Shown: piece after piece, positions 1 to 6,336 of the stretch | Position numbering within the stretch: position 1 is the first letter of the stretch | How the letters are laid out: each line of letters starts with the position of its first letter | Assembly (NCBI GenBank): GCA_003232715.1 | Contig: QIJG01000210.1 | Span: forward strand, 1-10,993 | DNA length: 10,993 nucleotides | Direction: 5' to 3' | Origin: Nitrospirota bacterium | GTDB lineage: Bacteria > Nitrospirota > Thermodesulfovibrionia > Thermodesulfovibrionales > JdFR-85 | Notes under the pieces: model-generated | The model's input: only the letters and a program-made list of their open reading frames with translations | What the model was told of the DNA's origin: nothing | The model's database searches: none | Translations under genes and position numbers: made by a program

Positions 1-90
1 ACCCTCCACTCTGGGCAGACCTCTCAACTTTGCCCACCTTCCGTTGCCATCCATTATCACGCCTACATGTCCTGGAATATTTGTCAGCAC
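1..90 (-). CDS. uppS: Undecaprenyl diphosphate synthase, N-terminal 30 codons (partial)
   Basis: This cis-prenyltransferase makes the C55 lipid carrier for peptidoglycan and O-antigen synthesis at the cytoplasmic membrane. Translating the minus strand from the GTG at 90-88 gives a short leader and then the family signature: H8-V-G-V-I, then M-D-G-N-G-R-W-A-K with the catalytic Asp at residue 14, then R-G-L-P-R-V-E-G. The GTG start is chosen because AAGGAG lies at 100-105, 9 nt upstream and inside the end of the preceding gene, whose stop is only 3 nt away. Translational coupling is therefore likely. The rest of the gene lies beyond the left edge. The identity rests on an unmistakable motif although only 30 residues are visible. 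Confidence 0.92.
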   Translation of the reverse strand, partial: MLTNIPGHVGVIMDGNGRWAKLRGLPRVEG

Positions 91-93
91 AAT

Positions 94-1833
94 CTACCTC
101 TCCTTTATTGAATATATCTGAAGGATTGTCACCATCGGGCTTTTTCCTCTCAATATATTCCCGGCCTTTATCCCCAGCAGAGGTTTGCTCAAGACCGCCA
201 CCTCATCATCATCAAAAATTGAGTAGTCAAGTAATTTACCACTTATCCTGTCAACAAGTGTCGATTCATCCACAGTAGTACCGGAATACCTGTATATACG
301 TAACTGAGAGCGCTTATAGCCCAGGTCACTGTCTATCAGTGGATTTCGTTTTATCACTACAGCCTCATTATTCCTTGTCACCATCCTGTCATTTACATGC
401 CAGGAAACCCCGTCTCCATCTGTCACAGGAGGCTCTGTTGTATATTCTCTTACAAAACCTCCCATACTCTCGACACTACGCCAGACGGCAACACCCCTGC
501 TATCTATAAGATTAAGATAATTGTTATCATCCATTGACAGATAGACAGTCCTTCCTTCTTTGTCTTTGAGTGTAACAAAATCGTAAATATTAAAACCTTT
601 CAACTCCCTGTACTTACCCTCCATCCTGAAACCATCCTGATGATTTATCAGGATTACGGGACCTGAATAACCTTTGGAGTTTGAGTATTCCTGGTATAGA
701 ATTTTTCCATCCATTACCCTGATAAACCCATCTGTTTTCCAAAGGGTCTCAAGTTTTTGACCGTTCAGTTTATATATATAGGAGGTAACCTTTTTATGAT
801 TGGAAGACAGGACACTCAGGAAGATTTCGTCTTTTCCGTCTCCATCAATGTCAAACATCTCCATTCGGATAACCGTCCCGGATGGATTCATTCTCAATCG
901 ATAGAGAATCTCCATTTCGACGCCATAGTTGTAAACATATATTCCGTCATCTGTGCTCACCACCAGATCAATCTTTCCGTTGCCGTCAATATCTCCGGCA
1001 CTTATGAGATCTGCTCCGTTGGGAAGGTCGTGACTTAAAAGGGGGGCATTCTGCACATCACTAAGAAGTTCCGACCCAAACCTCAAATCAGCAAAAAAAG
1101 CCTCGGGCACATATAGTGAATCTTCCGAGAGTATAGCTCCATCAGGCCATAACAGGGTCTGCTTCAGACTGGTCTTCTCCCCTGTTTCCCCGGAACTCAG
1201 GATGAGCACAAGGTCTGTCTTTTTTGAAGCAGCAACTTTGAGGAGCTTTTCGGTATCTAACCGTCCAACCGGAGCATCAACGATCTCGAACCTGCCGGTT
1301 GCCTTCAATCCCTTGTAGTATGCGTCACCAAGATAATAATCAACAGACTCTTCCTGATAAAACAGCAACCTCTCCTTTGAAGCCGATATTCTTACAATAT
1401 CACCAGTCTTCACCTCTCCCTCTATTATCTTACAGGAGGCAACTGCTCCTTCCACCTGAAGGACCTCTATTGTTCCCACAAGTTTCTCAACCCTCCCGAT
1501 AGGCTCCTGCGTCACAGGATGATAAAAAAAGGCTCCTCTTCTAAGCACCTTTAAACGCATCCCCTTAGATAAACCGTCCCTGGTTCCCAGTCCAATCCTG
1601 ACCATCCCGTCATTTACAGAGACAACCTCCCCTGACATGGGTTTAACAAGCGAGACCGTCCGCTCTATAAGAGAAGTCAATGGGGAATCTTCAGCATAGG
1701 TATCAAAAGGAAAAGCCAATACAAAGAAGAGGCAACAGACAACACCTATAATGGAGGCTGTGCGTCCTGCATCCGGTATGATTAATTTACTTATCCTTAC
1801 ATTGAGGCTATCGATAGATATATTCTTCCCCAT
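94..1833 (-). CDS. Exported FG-GAP/VCBS repeat protein with FlgT-like N-terminal region
   Basis: The product is about 579 residues. A basic 25-residue leader precedes a hydrophobic stretch (about residues 27-42) ending in T-Y-A before E-D, which looks like a signal peptide, so the protein is probably periplasmic or outer-membrane associated. Residues 60-150 (S-G-E-V-V-S-V near the start, G-D-I-V-R-I at the end) resemble the FlgT C-terminal/CsgG-associated beta domain. Residues about 155-260 may be a Rossmann-like domain. Two Ca-binding-type FG-GAP/VCBS motifs follow, D-I-D-G-N-G-K-I-D (282-290) and D-I-D-G-D-G-K-D-E (329-337). The C-terminal half looks like beta-propeller. Tandem ATGs lie at 1836 and 1833; the second is 5 nt from GGAG and is preferred. 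The stop lies 3 nt before uppS, so the two are probably co-transcribed. No specific function can be assigned; envelope biogenesis is only suggested by uppS. Numbering here counts from the 1836 ATG. Confidence 0.85.
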   Translation of the reverse strand: MGKNISIDSLNVRISKLIIPDAGRTASIIGVVCCLFFVLAFPFDTYAEDSPLTSLIERTVSLVKPMSGEVVSVNDGMVRIGLGTRDGLSKGMRLKVLRRGAFFYHPVTQEPIGRVEKLVGTIEVLQVEGAVASCKIIEGEVKTGDIVRISASKERLLFYQEESVDYYLGDAYYKGLKATGRFEIVDAPVGRLDTEKLLKVAASKKTDLVLILSSGETGEKTSLKQTLLWPDGAILSEDSLYVPEAFFADLRFGSELLSDVQNAPLLSHDLPNGADLISAGDIDGNGKIDLVVSTDDGIYVYNYGVEMEILYRLRMNPSGTVIRMEMFDIDGDGKDEIFLSVLSSNHKKVTSYIYKLNGQKLETLWKTDGFIRVMDGKILYQEYSNSKGYSGPVILINHQDGFRMEGKYRELKGFNIYDFVTLKDKEGRTVYLSMDDNNYLNLIDSRGVAVWRSVESMGGFVREYTTEPPVTDGDGVSWHVNDRMVTRNNEAVVIKRNPLIDSDLGYKRSQLRIYRYSGTTVDESTLVDRISGKLLDYSIFDDDEVAVLSKPLLGIKAGNILRGKSPMVTILQIYSIKER

Positions 1834-1971
1834 CATTTCTCCACAGCCATTCTAACTTGCATATACATATGTCCCTAATCCACTAAAACCCAGGGCTTAA
1901 AGATATTAGACAATGAATTATGAGCTTGCTTCACATGACACGATTACGCAGCAACTCAAAAATGTTGAACT

Positions 1972-2086
1972 CGTAAAAATGTTACCCCCTGAACTTGTTT
2001 CAGGCATGGCATGGCAAACAGACTGCGCCTCATAAGTCGTTTATTTATATAGATTTTACGGACTTGATTCGGGATTCAGAATGACA
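1972..2086. repeat. REP-like palindromic repeat element
   Basis: A perfect 6-bp palindrome CCTGAA-CTTGT-TTCAGG lies at 1988-2004. The block is bracketed by the inverted heptamers CGTAAAA (1972-1978) and TTTTACG (2054-2060). On the right a GATTC-GG-GATTC tract is followed by CAGAATGAC. Read on the minus strand it starts GTCATTCTGAATCCCG, a wording typical of dispersed REP-like intergenic repeats in many bacterial genomes. That it is multicopy here is inferred from this resemblance. Confidence 0.5.
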
Positions 2087-2193
2087 GAATACAGTATTTC
2101 TTATCAAATTCTCTGATTTCTTAAACGAATTCATCAAGAATATTTTTAGTCTGGATAAAAACTATAACATTCGGATAAGAACCTGCGTCAAAT

Positions 2194-2262
2194 AATACCG
2201 TGCATTTTCTGCGCTGGTCGGCAACCAGTCAGATTTCTACGCCGGATTAACTAAACGGTATT
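2194..2262. repeat. 69-bp inverted-repeat element with internal hairpins
   Basis: An 8-bp perfect inverted repeat closes the element: AATACCGT (2194-2201) with ACGGTATT (2255-2262). Inside are a 3-bp hairpin GCA-TTTTC-TGC (2202-2212) and a 5-bp hairpin CTGGT-CGGCA-ACCAG (2214-2228). It could be a small MITE-like relic, a structured RNA element or a protein-binding site. There is no coding potential, and no T-arm consensus that would make it a tRNA. Confidence 0.35.
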
Positions 2263-2290
2263 CTATCACAATGGTATTATTATAGCACAC

Positions 2291-2320
2291 TTGACTAATA
2301 CTGAGAGTATTTGTTATCCT
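2291..2320 (+). promoter_or_regulatory. Predicted sigma70-type promoter of dksA
   Basis: The -35 box TTGACT (2291-2296) is followed by 18 nt and the -10 box TATCCT (2315-2320), with an extended TG at 2312-2313. The predicted start of transcription near 2327 leaves a 5' leader of about 44 nt before the dksA ATG. Confidence 0.5.
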
Positions 2321-2370
2321 CAATGTTAACAGCATATGGCTTAATTTTGAGAAGTGCAAGGAGTACAATA

Positions 2371-2832
2371 ATGCCTGAGAAAAAGAAACAAAACAAAGAA
2401 AATAAATCCGGGGCCACCACAGCTGCAAAGAAGAAGAAATGTAAAAAAGCATCAACCGAAAAGGAAGTCTCTGAAAGACAAAGAAGAATTCTTGAGATAA
2501 AAAAGACATTGGTTCAACAGAAGGAGCAGCTTCTGCAGGAAGCAGGTTTTGCACTGAACACACTCCCTGATGAGAATGCATTTCCTGATATGGGTGATCA
2601 GGCCACAGCAGAGATTGACAGAAATTTCATGCTCCGTCTCCGTGGACGTGAACAGAGATTACTAAAGAAGATTGAACTTGCTCTCGAAAGGATTGACAAC
2701 GGCACCTACGGCGTCTGTGACATCTGTGGCTGCGAGATTGGAATAAGAAGGCTCGAGGTTCGGCCTGTAACAACAATGTGTATAGAATGTAAGACCGAAC
2801 AGGAAGAAGAAGAGAAGGTTATAGAGTCCTGA
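2371..2832 (+). CDS. dksA: DksA/TraR-family RNA polymerase-binding transcription factor
   Basis: DksA enters the RNA polymerase secondary channel and, with ppGpp, retunes transcription in starvation. The 153-residue product has a Lys-rich tail (residues 1-30), a coiled-coil (about 33-110) and a C4 zinc finger with Cys116, Cys119, Cys137 and Cys140. The coiled-coil tip reads F-P-D-M-G-D-Q-A, aligning Asp76 and Ala78 with the functional Asp74/Ala76 pair of E. coli DksA. The segment E-I-G-I-R-R-L-E-V-R-P after the second Cys is a family hallmark. The ATG at 2371 is chosen because AAGGAG (2358-2363) sits 7 nt upstream; the frame stays open further upstream to 2311 but without a ribosome binding site. 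It is monocistronic, with a promoter at 2291-2320, and converges with the cytochrome gene. No clear terminator hairpin is visible in the 56-nt gap. Confidence 0.93.
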   Translation: MPEKKKQNKENKSGATTAAKKKKCKKASTEKEVSERQRRILEIKKTLVQQKEQLLQEAGFALNTLPDENAFPDMGDQATAEIDRNFMLRLRGREQRLLKKIELALERIDNGTYGVCDICGCEIGIRRLEVRPVTTMCIECKTEQEEEEKVIES

Positions 2833-2888
2833 TTTTTAAATAAGCAAAGTTCCCTTGCCTGCATACTTCTATCCAAATGGTCTGAAGG

Positions 2889-3575
2889 CTACTTACCTTT
2901 TATATATGTTACAAGAGATCTTATCTGAGATTCGGTCAGTGGGCCTCCAACCTTCCAGGAAAATCCAGGCATCATCGTATCAGGAATCCCTTTTTCAATA
3001 GCTGCCAAAACTCTCCTGTCAGGTAATTTCCTGAGTAAAGCAATCGACGAAGCACTCATGCCTCTCATATGACACATTATACAGTCCGGTCTGAAAAGGT
3101 TTGCACCCAGTTGCCCTCTTCCTCTGTCAACATGGCACTTCCTGCAGGGAGAACGGAAAATTTCCTTTGTCTCAAGGTTCTTTCCGTGGAAAGAGTCGAT
3201 CACATTTGCCTTCAGATTCAGTATAACAAGTGGTCTCAGGGGGTCATTCGTCCTGACCTGTACGGTACTGGCGATAAAACCCTTTTTTCTATCAGTCCTG
3301 AGAGTTACACTTATCTCTCCTTTTTCAGCAGGGGCGAGGCGGTCTGAACTGACCACCTTTGCAGTACACCCTCACGATGCCGTTACTTTCTCTATTACAA
3401 GTATATCCGTCCCGTCATTAGTAAAGACAAAGGCATGCTCAAGAAGATCGCCCTGGCTCACATCTCCGAAATCAACGGTCTTGCCTTCAAATACTATGGA
3501 TGGCTCAGCAAAAGCGACCTGAACGGCTGAGAGCAAAGAAAAGAGAAGGATCAGTGGGATAAGAAAGTATCTCAT
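2889..3575 (-). CDS. Candidate selenoprotein: exported DUF1573-diheme cytochrome c fusion with in-frame TGA
   Basis: Read through the TGA at 3374-3372, this is one 228-residue protein. Residues 1-23 are a signal peptide (hydrophobic core, A-F-A then E). Residues about 25-125 are a DUF1573-type Ig-like domain: V-D-F-G-D-V-S-Q-G-D, then V-I-E-K-V-T-A-S, then the TGA as residue 68, then G-C-T, L-A-P-A-E-K-G-E-I and V-R-T-N-D-P. Members of this domain normally have S-C-G-C-T at this point, so the TGA sits exactly on the first Cys. Residues 140-228 form a cytochrome c region with two C-x-x-C-H heme sites (144-148 and 165-169) and a possible Met ligand in M-M-P-G-F (201-205). A SECIS-like hairpin follows the TGA. 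No Shine-Dalgarno is visible, but an in-frame TAG 9 nt upstream forces this ATG. Expected location is the periplasm, with a redox role. A nonsense mutation or sequencing error would look the same, but the downstream 160 codons show no decay. The domain calls are firm; selenocysteine is a well-supported inference. Confidence 0.75.
3337..3358 (-). promoter_or_regulatory. SECIS-like hairpin just after the in-frame TGA
   Basis: In the mRNA, AGGTGGTC (3358-3351) pairs with GACCGCCT (3344-3337) over 8 bp with a single G-U wobble, closing a 6-nt loop AGTTCA (3350-3345). The loop has G as its second base followed by U, and that G is the 23rd nucleotide after the TGA. Bacterial SECIS elements, which recruit SelB-tRNA-Sec, generally lie within the coding region right after UGA, with a G among the first two loop bases at about 16-37 nt. 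The hairpin satisfies all of this, but it is short and could arise by chance. Confidence 0.55.
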
Positions 3576-3658
3576 AGAGCAATTCTACAATAACAAGACC
3601 GCTTTTTGCCATAGAATGCATTGGCCGCAAATTAGAGATAAAGCCCCTGTAAACGTCC

Positions 3659-3687
3659 TTGACAAAAACACTGTATGATTGTAATAT
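3659..3687 (+). promoter_or_regulatory. Predicted strong promoter of the TPR gene
   Basis: A perfect TTGACA -35 box (3659-3664) lies 17 nt before TAATAT (3682-3687). The expected transcription start is about 3693-3695, which coincides with an in-frame ATG at 3693. This suggests a leaderless transcript and argues against the upstream ATG at 3675, which lies inside the promoter. Confidence 0.5.
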
Positions 3688-3692
3688 TAAAT

Positions 3693-4430
3693 ATGGGAAA
3701 AGAGGATGTTGTAAATATCATTTCCAGGAAATTCTCTGACTTCTCCACCAAGATAGAACATCAAGGCAAACCATTCTATATTATTACAGATTTACATGGA
3801 AGCGAACCTGTTACCATAAAAACCACCATATATCTGGAAGGAGCCCATATAGAGACCTTGAAAATTACCACATCCGTAAGGGAAGAAAGTGAACTCTCAA
3901 ACCTTATTGATAGTCAGCACAACAGGGCAATAAAAAAGGTAACGGAAGAGGAAACAGCAGATAAAACACGGATAGCATATTTCAGAGAAATTAAACGTTT
4001 GCTTAAGAAAGGAGAGCTTTCCCGTGCAATGGATGCAACCGGTAAGGCCCTTACGGAGTTTCCTGAAGATCTCCTGTTGATTTCTTACCACGGATATCTG
4101 ACCTCAACTGTTGATAAGGACCACGATAGGGGTCTGGAAATCTGTAAGAAAGCGATAAAAAAACTGATGGAATCCGAAGCCTCAGATACTGACTTTTCCT
4201 ACTCACTCTTCTATTTAAATCTTGGCCGGACCTATGTCATGTCAAACTTGAAAAAAGATGCCATTGAAGCATTCCGGAAGGGCCTGTCCTTTGACCCAAA
4301 AAACCAGGAACTTGCCTCTGGATTGCAAGTTCTCGGGATGAGAAAGAGACCCATTTTCCCTACTCTTTCAAGGAGTAATCCCCTGAATAAATATCCGGGA
4401 ATTATCCTCACAAAGCTGAAAATCAGATAG
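3693..4430 (+). CDS. Tetratricopeptide-repeat protein of unknown function
   Basis: The product is about 245 residues, likely cytoplasmic, with no signal peptide or membrane segment. The N-terminal part (to about residue 62) is a beta-rich segment (K-I-E-H-Q-G-K-P-F-Y-I-I-T-D-L) followed by a charged helix, a layout I associate with a family of TPR proteins from Nitrospirota and deltaproteobacteria. Helical repeats follow: a first TPR around residues 95-125, a less regular pair around 130-165 and a clear one at 172-205 (Y-L-N-L-G-R-T-Y, then A-I-E-A-F-R-K-G-L, F-D-P-K-N). The tail R-K-R-P-I-F-P-T-L-S-R-S-N-P-L-N-K-Y is conserved in the family as I recall it. The ATG at 3693 is preferred over 3675 because of the promoter position; neither has a ribosome binding site. 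It lies 54 nt before tsaB and may be co-transcribed. A scaffold or protein-interaction role is likely; no specific function is claimed. Confidence 0.75.
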   Translation: MGKEDVVNIISRKFSDFSTKIEHQGKPFYIITDLHGSEPVTIKTTIYLEGAHIETLKITTSVREESELSNLIDSQHNRAIKKVTEEETADKTRIAYFREIKRLLKKGELSRAMDATGKALTEFPEDLLLISYHGYLTSTVDKDHDRGLEICKKAIKKLMESEASDTDFSYSLFYLNLGRTYVMSNLKKDAIEAFRKGLSFDPKNQELASGLQVLGMRKRPIFPTLSRSNPLNKYPGIILTKLKIR

Positions 4431-4484
4431 CACCGGATGAACTCCTTGAAAAATTACCTGCAATAATTTTAACTTAATCCTGTT

Positions 4485-5171
4485 ATGTTGACACTTGCTA
4501 TTGATACTTCCACCCCTGTAGGAGGTGTTGCGCTCTTTGACAGTGACTCAGGTCTCAGGGGAGAGATACGTCTTGGCATAAAGCGGACTCATTCCGAGCA
4601 GGTCATGAAGAGCATTGACTTCCTGCTTGACAATTCCAGGACCGGGTTCAATGAGATAGATTTTTATACAATTGCCATCGGGCCCGGCTCTTTTACAGGT
4701 CTGAGGGTTGGCCTCAGTACTGTCAAGGGCCTCTCCTTTGCAACTAACAAACCCATTGTAGCCGTATCCACTCTTGAGGCCTTTACCCCATCTTTTCCCT
4801 TTACAGAAAAGTTGATCTGTCCCTTGCTTGATGCAAGAAAAAAAGAAGTTTACGGGGGTCTGTTCAGATGGACCGAAGCAGGGCTCAGGAAACTTGTACC
4901 TGAGGCTGCCTTTGATATAAAATCCATCCTGGCCCTCATAAAAGAAGAGACCATATTTACAGGGAGTGGCGCCACACTTTATAAAGATGCTATTCTAAAT
5001 ACCCTTGGAGAAAAGGCCCGTTTCCCGGGGGAAAACCTTATGCACCCACTGCCGTCAGCCCTCTGTATTATCGGTCTGCAGAAGGCCGAAAAAGGAGAGT
5101 TCTCAGACCCTGTGAAGCTGACACCCACATACCTGAGGACATCCGAGGCGGAAATTAAGATAAAGACCTGA
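4485..5171 (+). CDS. tsaB: tRNA threonylcarbamoyladenosine biosynthesis protein TsaB
   Basis: TsaB is the non-catalytic ASKHA-fold partner of TsaD. With TsaD and TsaE it transfers threonylcarbamoyl to A37 of ANN-decoding tRNAs in the cytoplasm. The 228-residue product is the usual length. It starts with the ASKHA phosphate-1-like strand L-A-I-D-T-S-T (4-10), has the conserved T-H-S-E (35-38) and the diagnostic G-P-G-S-F-T-G-L-R-V-G (66-76), followed by K-G-L-S-F-A and V-S-T-L-E-A. The start is fixed by the strand starting immediately after Met, although no Shine-Dalgarno precedes it. It may be translated from a transcript begun upstream of the TPR gene, 54 nt away. tsaD, tsaE and tsaC are not in this window. 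Confidence 0.93.
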   Translation: MLTLAIDTSTPVGGVALFDSDSGLRGEIRLGIKRTHSEQVMKSIDFLLDNSRTGFNEIDFYTIAIGPGSFTGLRVGLSTVKGLSFATNKPIVAVSTLEAFTPSFPFTEKLICPLLDARKKEVYGGLFRWTEAGLRKLVPEAAFDIKSILALIKEETIFTGSGATLYKDAILNTLGEKARFPGENLMHPLPSALCIIGLQKAEKGEFSDPVKLTPTYLRTSEAEIKIKT

Positions 5172-5175
5172 CTTC

Positions 5176-5203
5176 AGCCGCAGATAAACGCAGATATGCG
5201 GCT
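5176..5203. repeat. Small hairpin with CGCAGATA direct repeats between tsaB and ychF
   Basis: AGCCGCA (5176-5182) pairs with TGCGGCT (5197-5203) around a 14-nt loop, and the octamer CGCAGATA occurs at 5179-5186 and 5189-5196. It begins 4 nt after the tsaB stop and precedes a perfect TATAAT at 5211-5216, which may serve as the ychF -10 box. There is no U-tract, so an intrinsic terminator is doubtful. The CGCAGATAAACGCAGAT wording resembles dispersed repeats seen in several bacterial genomes. Confidence 0.45.
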
Positions 5204-5251
5204 AAACTTGTATAATGCTTTTAATAAAACGTCTGAGAAAGGAGAAGATAG

Positions 5252-6328
5252 ATGAAGATAGGTATTATTGGACTTGCAAACTCGGGTAAGACTACAATCT
5301 TTAACGCCCTTACTGGTCAGAATATCCATACCACCGTTTACCCGACTACAGAGGCACAACCCAATGTCGGTGTTGTGAAGGTGCCTGATGAGCGGGTGGA
5401 GAGGCTAACCCGGATATACCAGCCCAAGAAGGTCACCCTTGCAACTGTTGAATACATAGACTATTTAGGAATAACAAAGGGCGACCCTCAGCAGAACCGC
5501 AAGGTGTTGGACATGATAAAGGATGTGGATGCCGTGGTACACGTCATAAGGGCCTTTGAGGACGAATCAATAATCCATCCCACGGGAAATGTCGCCCCTT
5601 TGAAGGACGCCGAAACAGTTGAACTCGAACTGATATTTTCGGACCTCGAACTCGTGGAAAAACGGCTTGAGCGAATGGAGGAAGGTACAAGAAAGGGGAA
5701 AAAACAGGATGAAAAAGAACGGACCGTACTCCTTAGATGCAAGGAAGTGCTTGAAGAAGAGATTCCCCTAAGGAGAGTTGCCTTTAACGAGGATGAGGTG
5801 CTCTCTTTGAGACACCTTCAGTTTATCTCCATAAAACCGGAAGTTATGCTTCTGAATCTTCACGAGGACGACATAGGCTCTGAAAAAGGCTCTGCCCTTG
5901 TGGAGCAGCTCCGGAAAAGATTTGAGCTCCCTGTGGTAGCACTTTCGGGCAAAATAGAGATGGAGATAGCCCAGTTGGGGCAGGATGAGGCAGAAGAGTT
6001 CCTGAAAGACCTTGGCATAGAGGAGCCTGCAATGGCCCGGCTTATCCGCATCTGTTATGACCACCTCGGCCTGATCTCATTCCATACTGTCGGCAAGGAT
6101 GAGGTGAGGGCCTGGACAATCAGGAAAGGCACTACGGCCCGGAAGGCGGCAGGCAAAATCCATACTGACATAGAAAGAGGATTTATCAGGGCCGAGGTCA
6201 TCTCTTTTAATGATTTCATTCAGTCAGGCTCAATGGCAATAGCCAGAGAGAAGGGACTTGTGAGGCTTGAAGGAAAGACCTATGAGGTCCGGGACGGTGA
6301 TATTATTAATTTCAGGTTTAATGTGTAG
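5252..6328 (+). CDS. ychF: Divergent YchF/DUF933-type Obg-family NTPase with TGS domain
   Basis: YchF/OLA1 proteins are Obg-family P-loop NTPases that prefer ATP, bind the ribosome and influence stress responses. The 358-residue product has the P-loop G-L-A-N-S-G-K-T (7-14), a G2-like region ending P-N-V-G-V-V-K-V-P-D (37-46), D-x-x-G (70-73), a helical coiled-coil insert (about 120-175), N-L-H-E (202-205) in place of the G-protein N-K-x-D as in other YchF, and a C-terminal TGS domain (about 274-357) ending D-G-D-I-I-N-F-R-F-N-V. Unlike E. coli YchF it has G-L-A-N-S in place of G-L-P-N-V in the P-loop. It also lacks the switch-II stretch A-S-K-G-E-G-L-G-N, so the protein is a few residues shorter. 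The start is set by AAAGGAG (5238-5244), 7 nt upstream. A perfect TATAAT at 5211-5216 hints at its own promoter. Family membership is certain; whether it is the orthologue or a divergent paralogue is open. Confidence 0.88.
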   Translation: MKIGIIGLANSGKTTIFNALTGQNIHTTVYPTTEAQPNVGVVKVPDERVERLTRIYQPKKVTLATVEYIDYLGITKGDPQQNRKVLDMIKDVDAVVHVIRAFEDESIIHPTGNVAPLKDAETVELELIFSDLELVEKRLERMEEGTRKGKKQDEKERTVLLRCKEVLEEEIPLRRVAFNEDEVLSLRHLQFISIKPEVMLLNLHEDDIGSEKGSALVEQLRKRFELPVVALSGKIEMEIAQLGQDEAEEFLKDLGIEEPAMARLIRICYDHLGLISFHTVGKDEVRAWTIRKGTTARKAAGKIHTDIERGFIRAEVISFNDFIQSGSMAIAREKGLVRLEGKTYEVRDGDIINFRFNV

Positions 6329-6336
6329 GGAAGAAA

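Larger units (their letters stand above)
1837..2370. other. Gene-free divergent intergenic region with structured repeats
   Basis: This 534-nt stretch separates the minus-strand VCBS gene from plus-strand dksA. I see no convincing gene in it. It contains a REP-like palindromic element (1972-2086), a second inverted-repeat element (2194-2262) and a promoter for dksA (2291-2320). An imperfect 16-bp duplication beginning GGTATT (2257 and 2273) lies just before the dksA -35 box and could be an operator or simply repeat debris. I could not pick a convincing promoter for the VCBS gene on the minus strand. Confidence 0.6.

Noticed and set aside
2194..2262. tRNA-like cloverleaf
   Set aside because: The closing stem and two arms suggest one, but the second loop is 5 nt, there is no third arm, and no GGTTCGA-type T-loop on either strand.
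2311..2370. Longer dksA start at 2311
   Set aside because: It overlaps the predicted promoter and lacks a ribosome binding site, while AAGGAG precedes the ATG at 2371 by 7 nt and the family N-terminus begins there.
3069..3347. Plus-strand open frame of 92 codons opposite the cytochrome gene
   Set aside because: It is antisense to an obvious protein-coding gene with heme motifs and has no ribosome binding site or recognisable domain. The many other open frames opposite or inside the called genes were rejected on the same grounds.
3372..3374. Genome-wide recoding of TGA (Trp or Gly codes)
   Set aside because: dksA, tsaB, hom and the TusA-like gene all end in TGA at the expected family length, so TGA is a normal stop in this organism.
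2889..3575. Two separate minus-strand genes, 3575-3372 and 3356-2889
   Set aside because: They are in the same frame, separated only by one TGA, and together form a single DUF1573-cytochrome c protein. The second has no credible start: its GTG is an internal Val codon without a ribosome binding site, and it lacks a signal peptide that heme attachment would need.
5176..5203. Rho-independent terminator after tsaB
   Set aside because: The stem is 7 bp with a 14-nt loop and is not followed by a T-run; it is better treated as a repeat.
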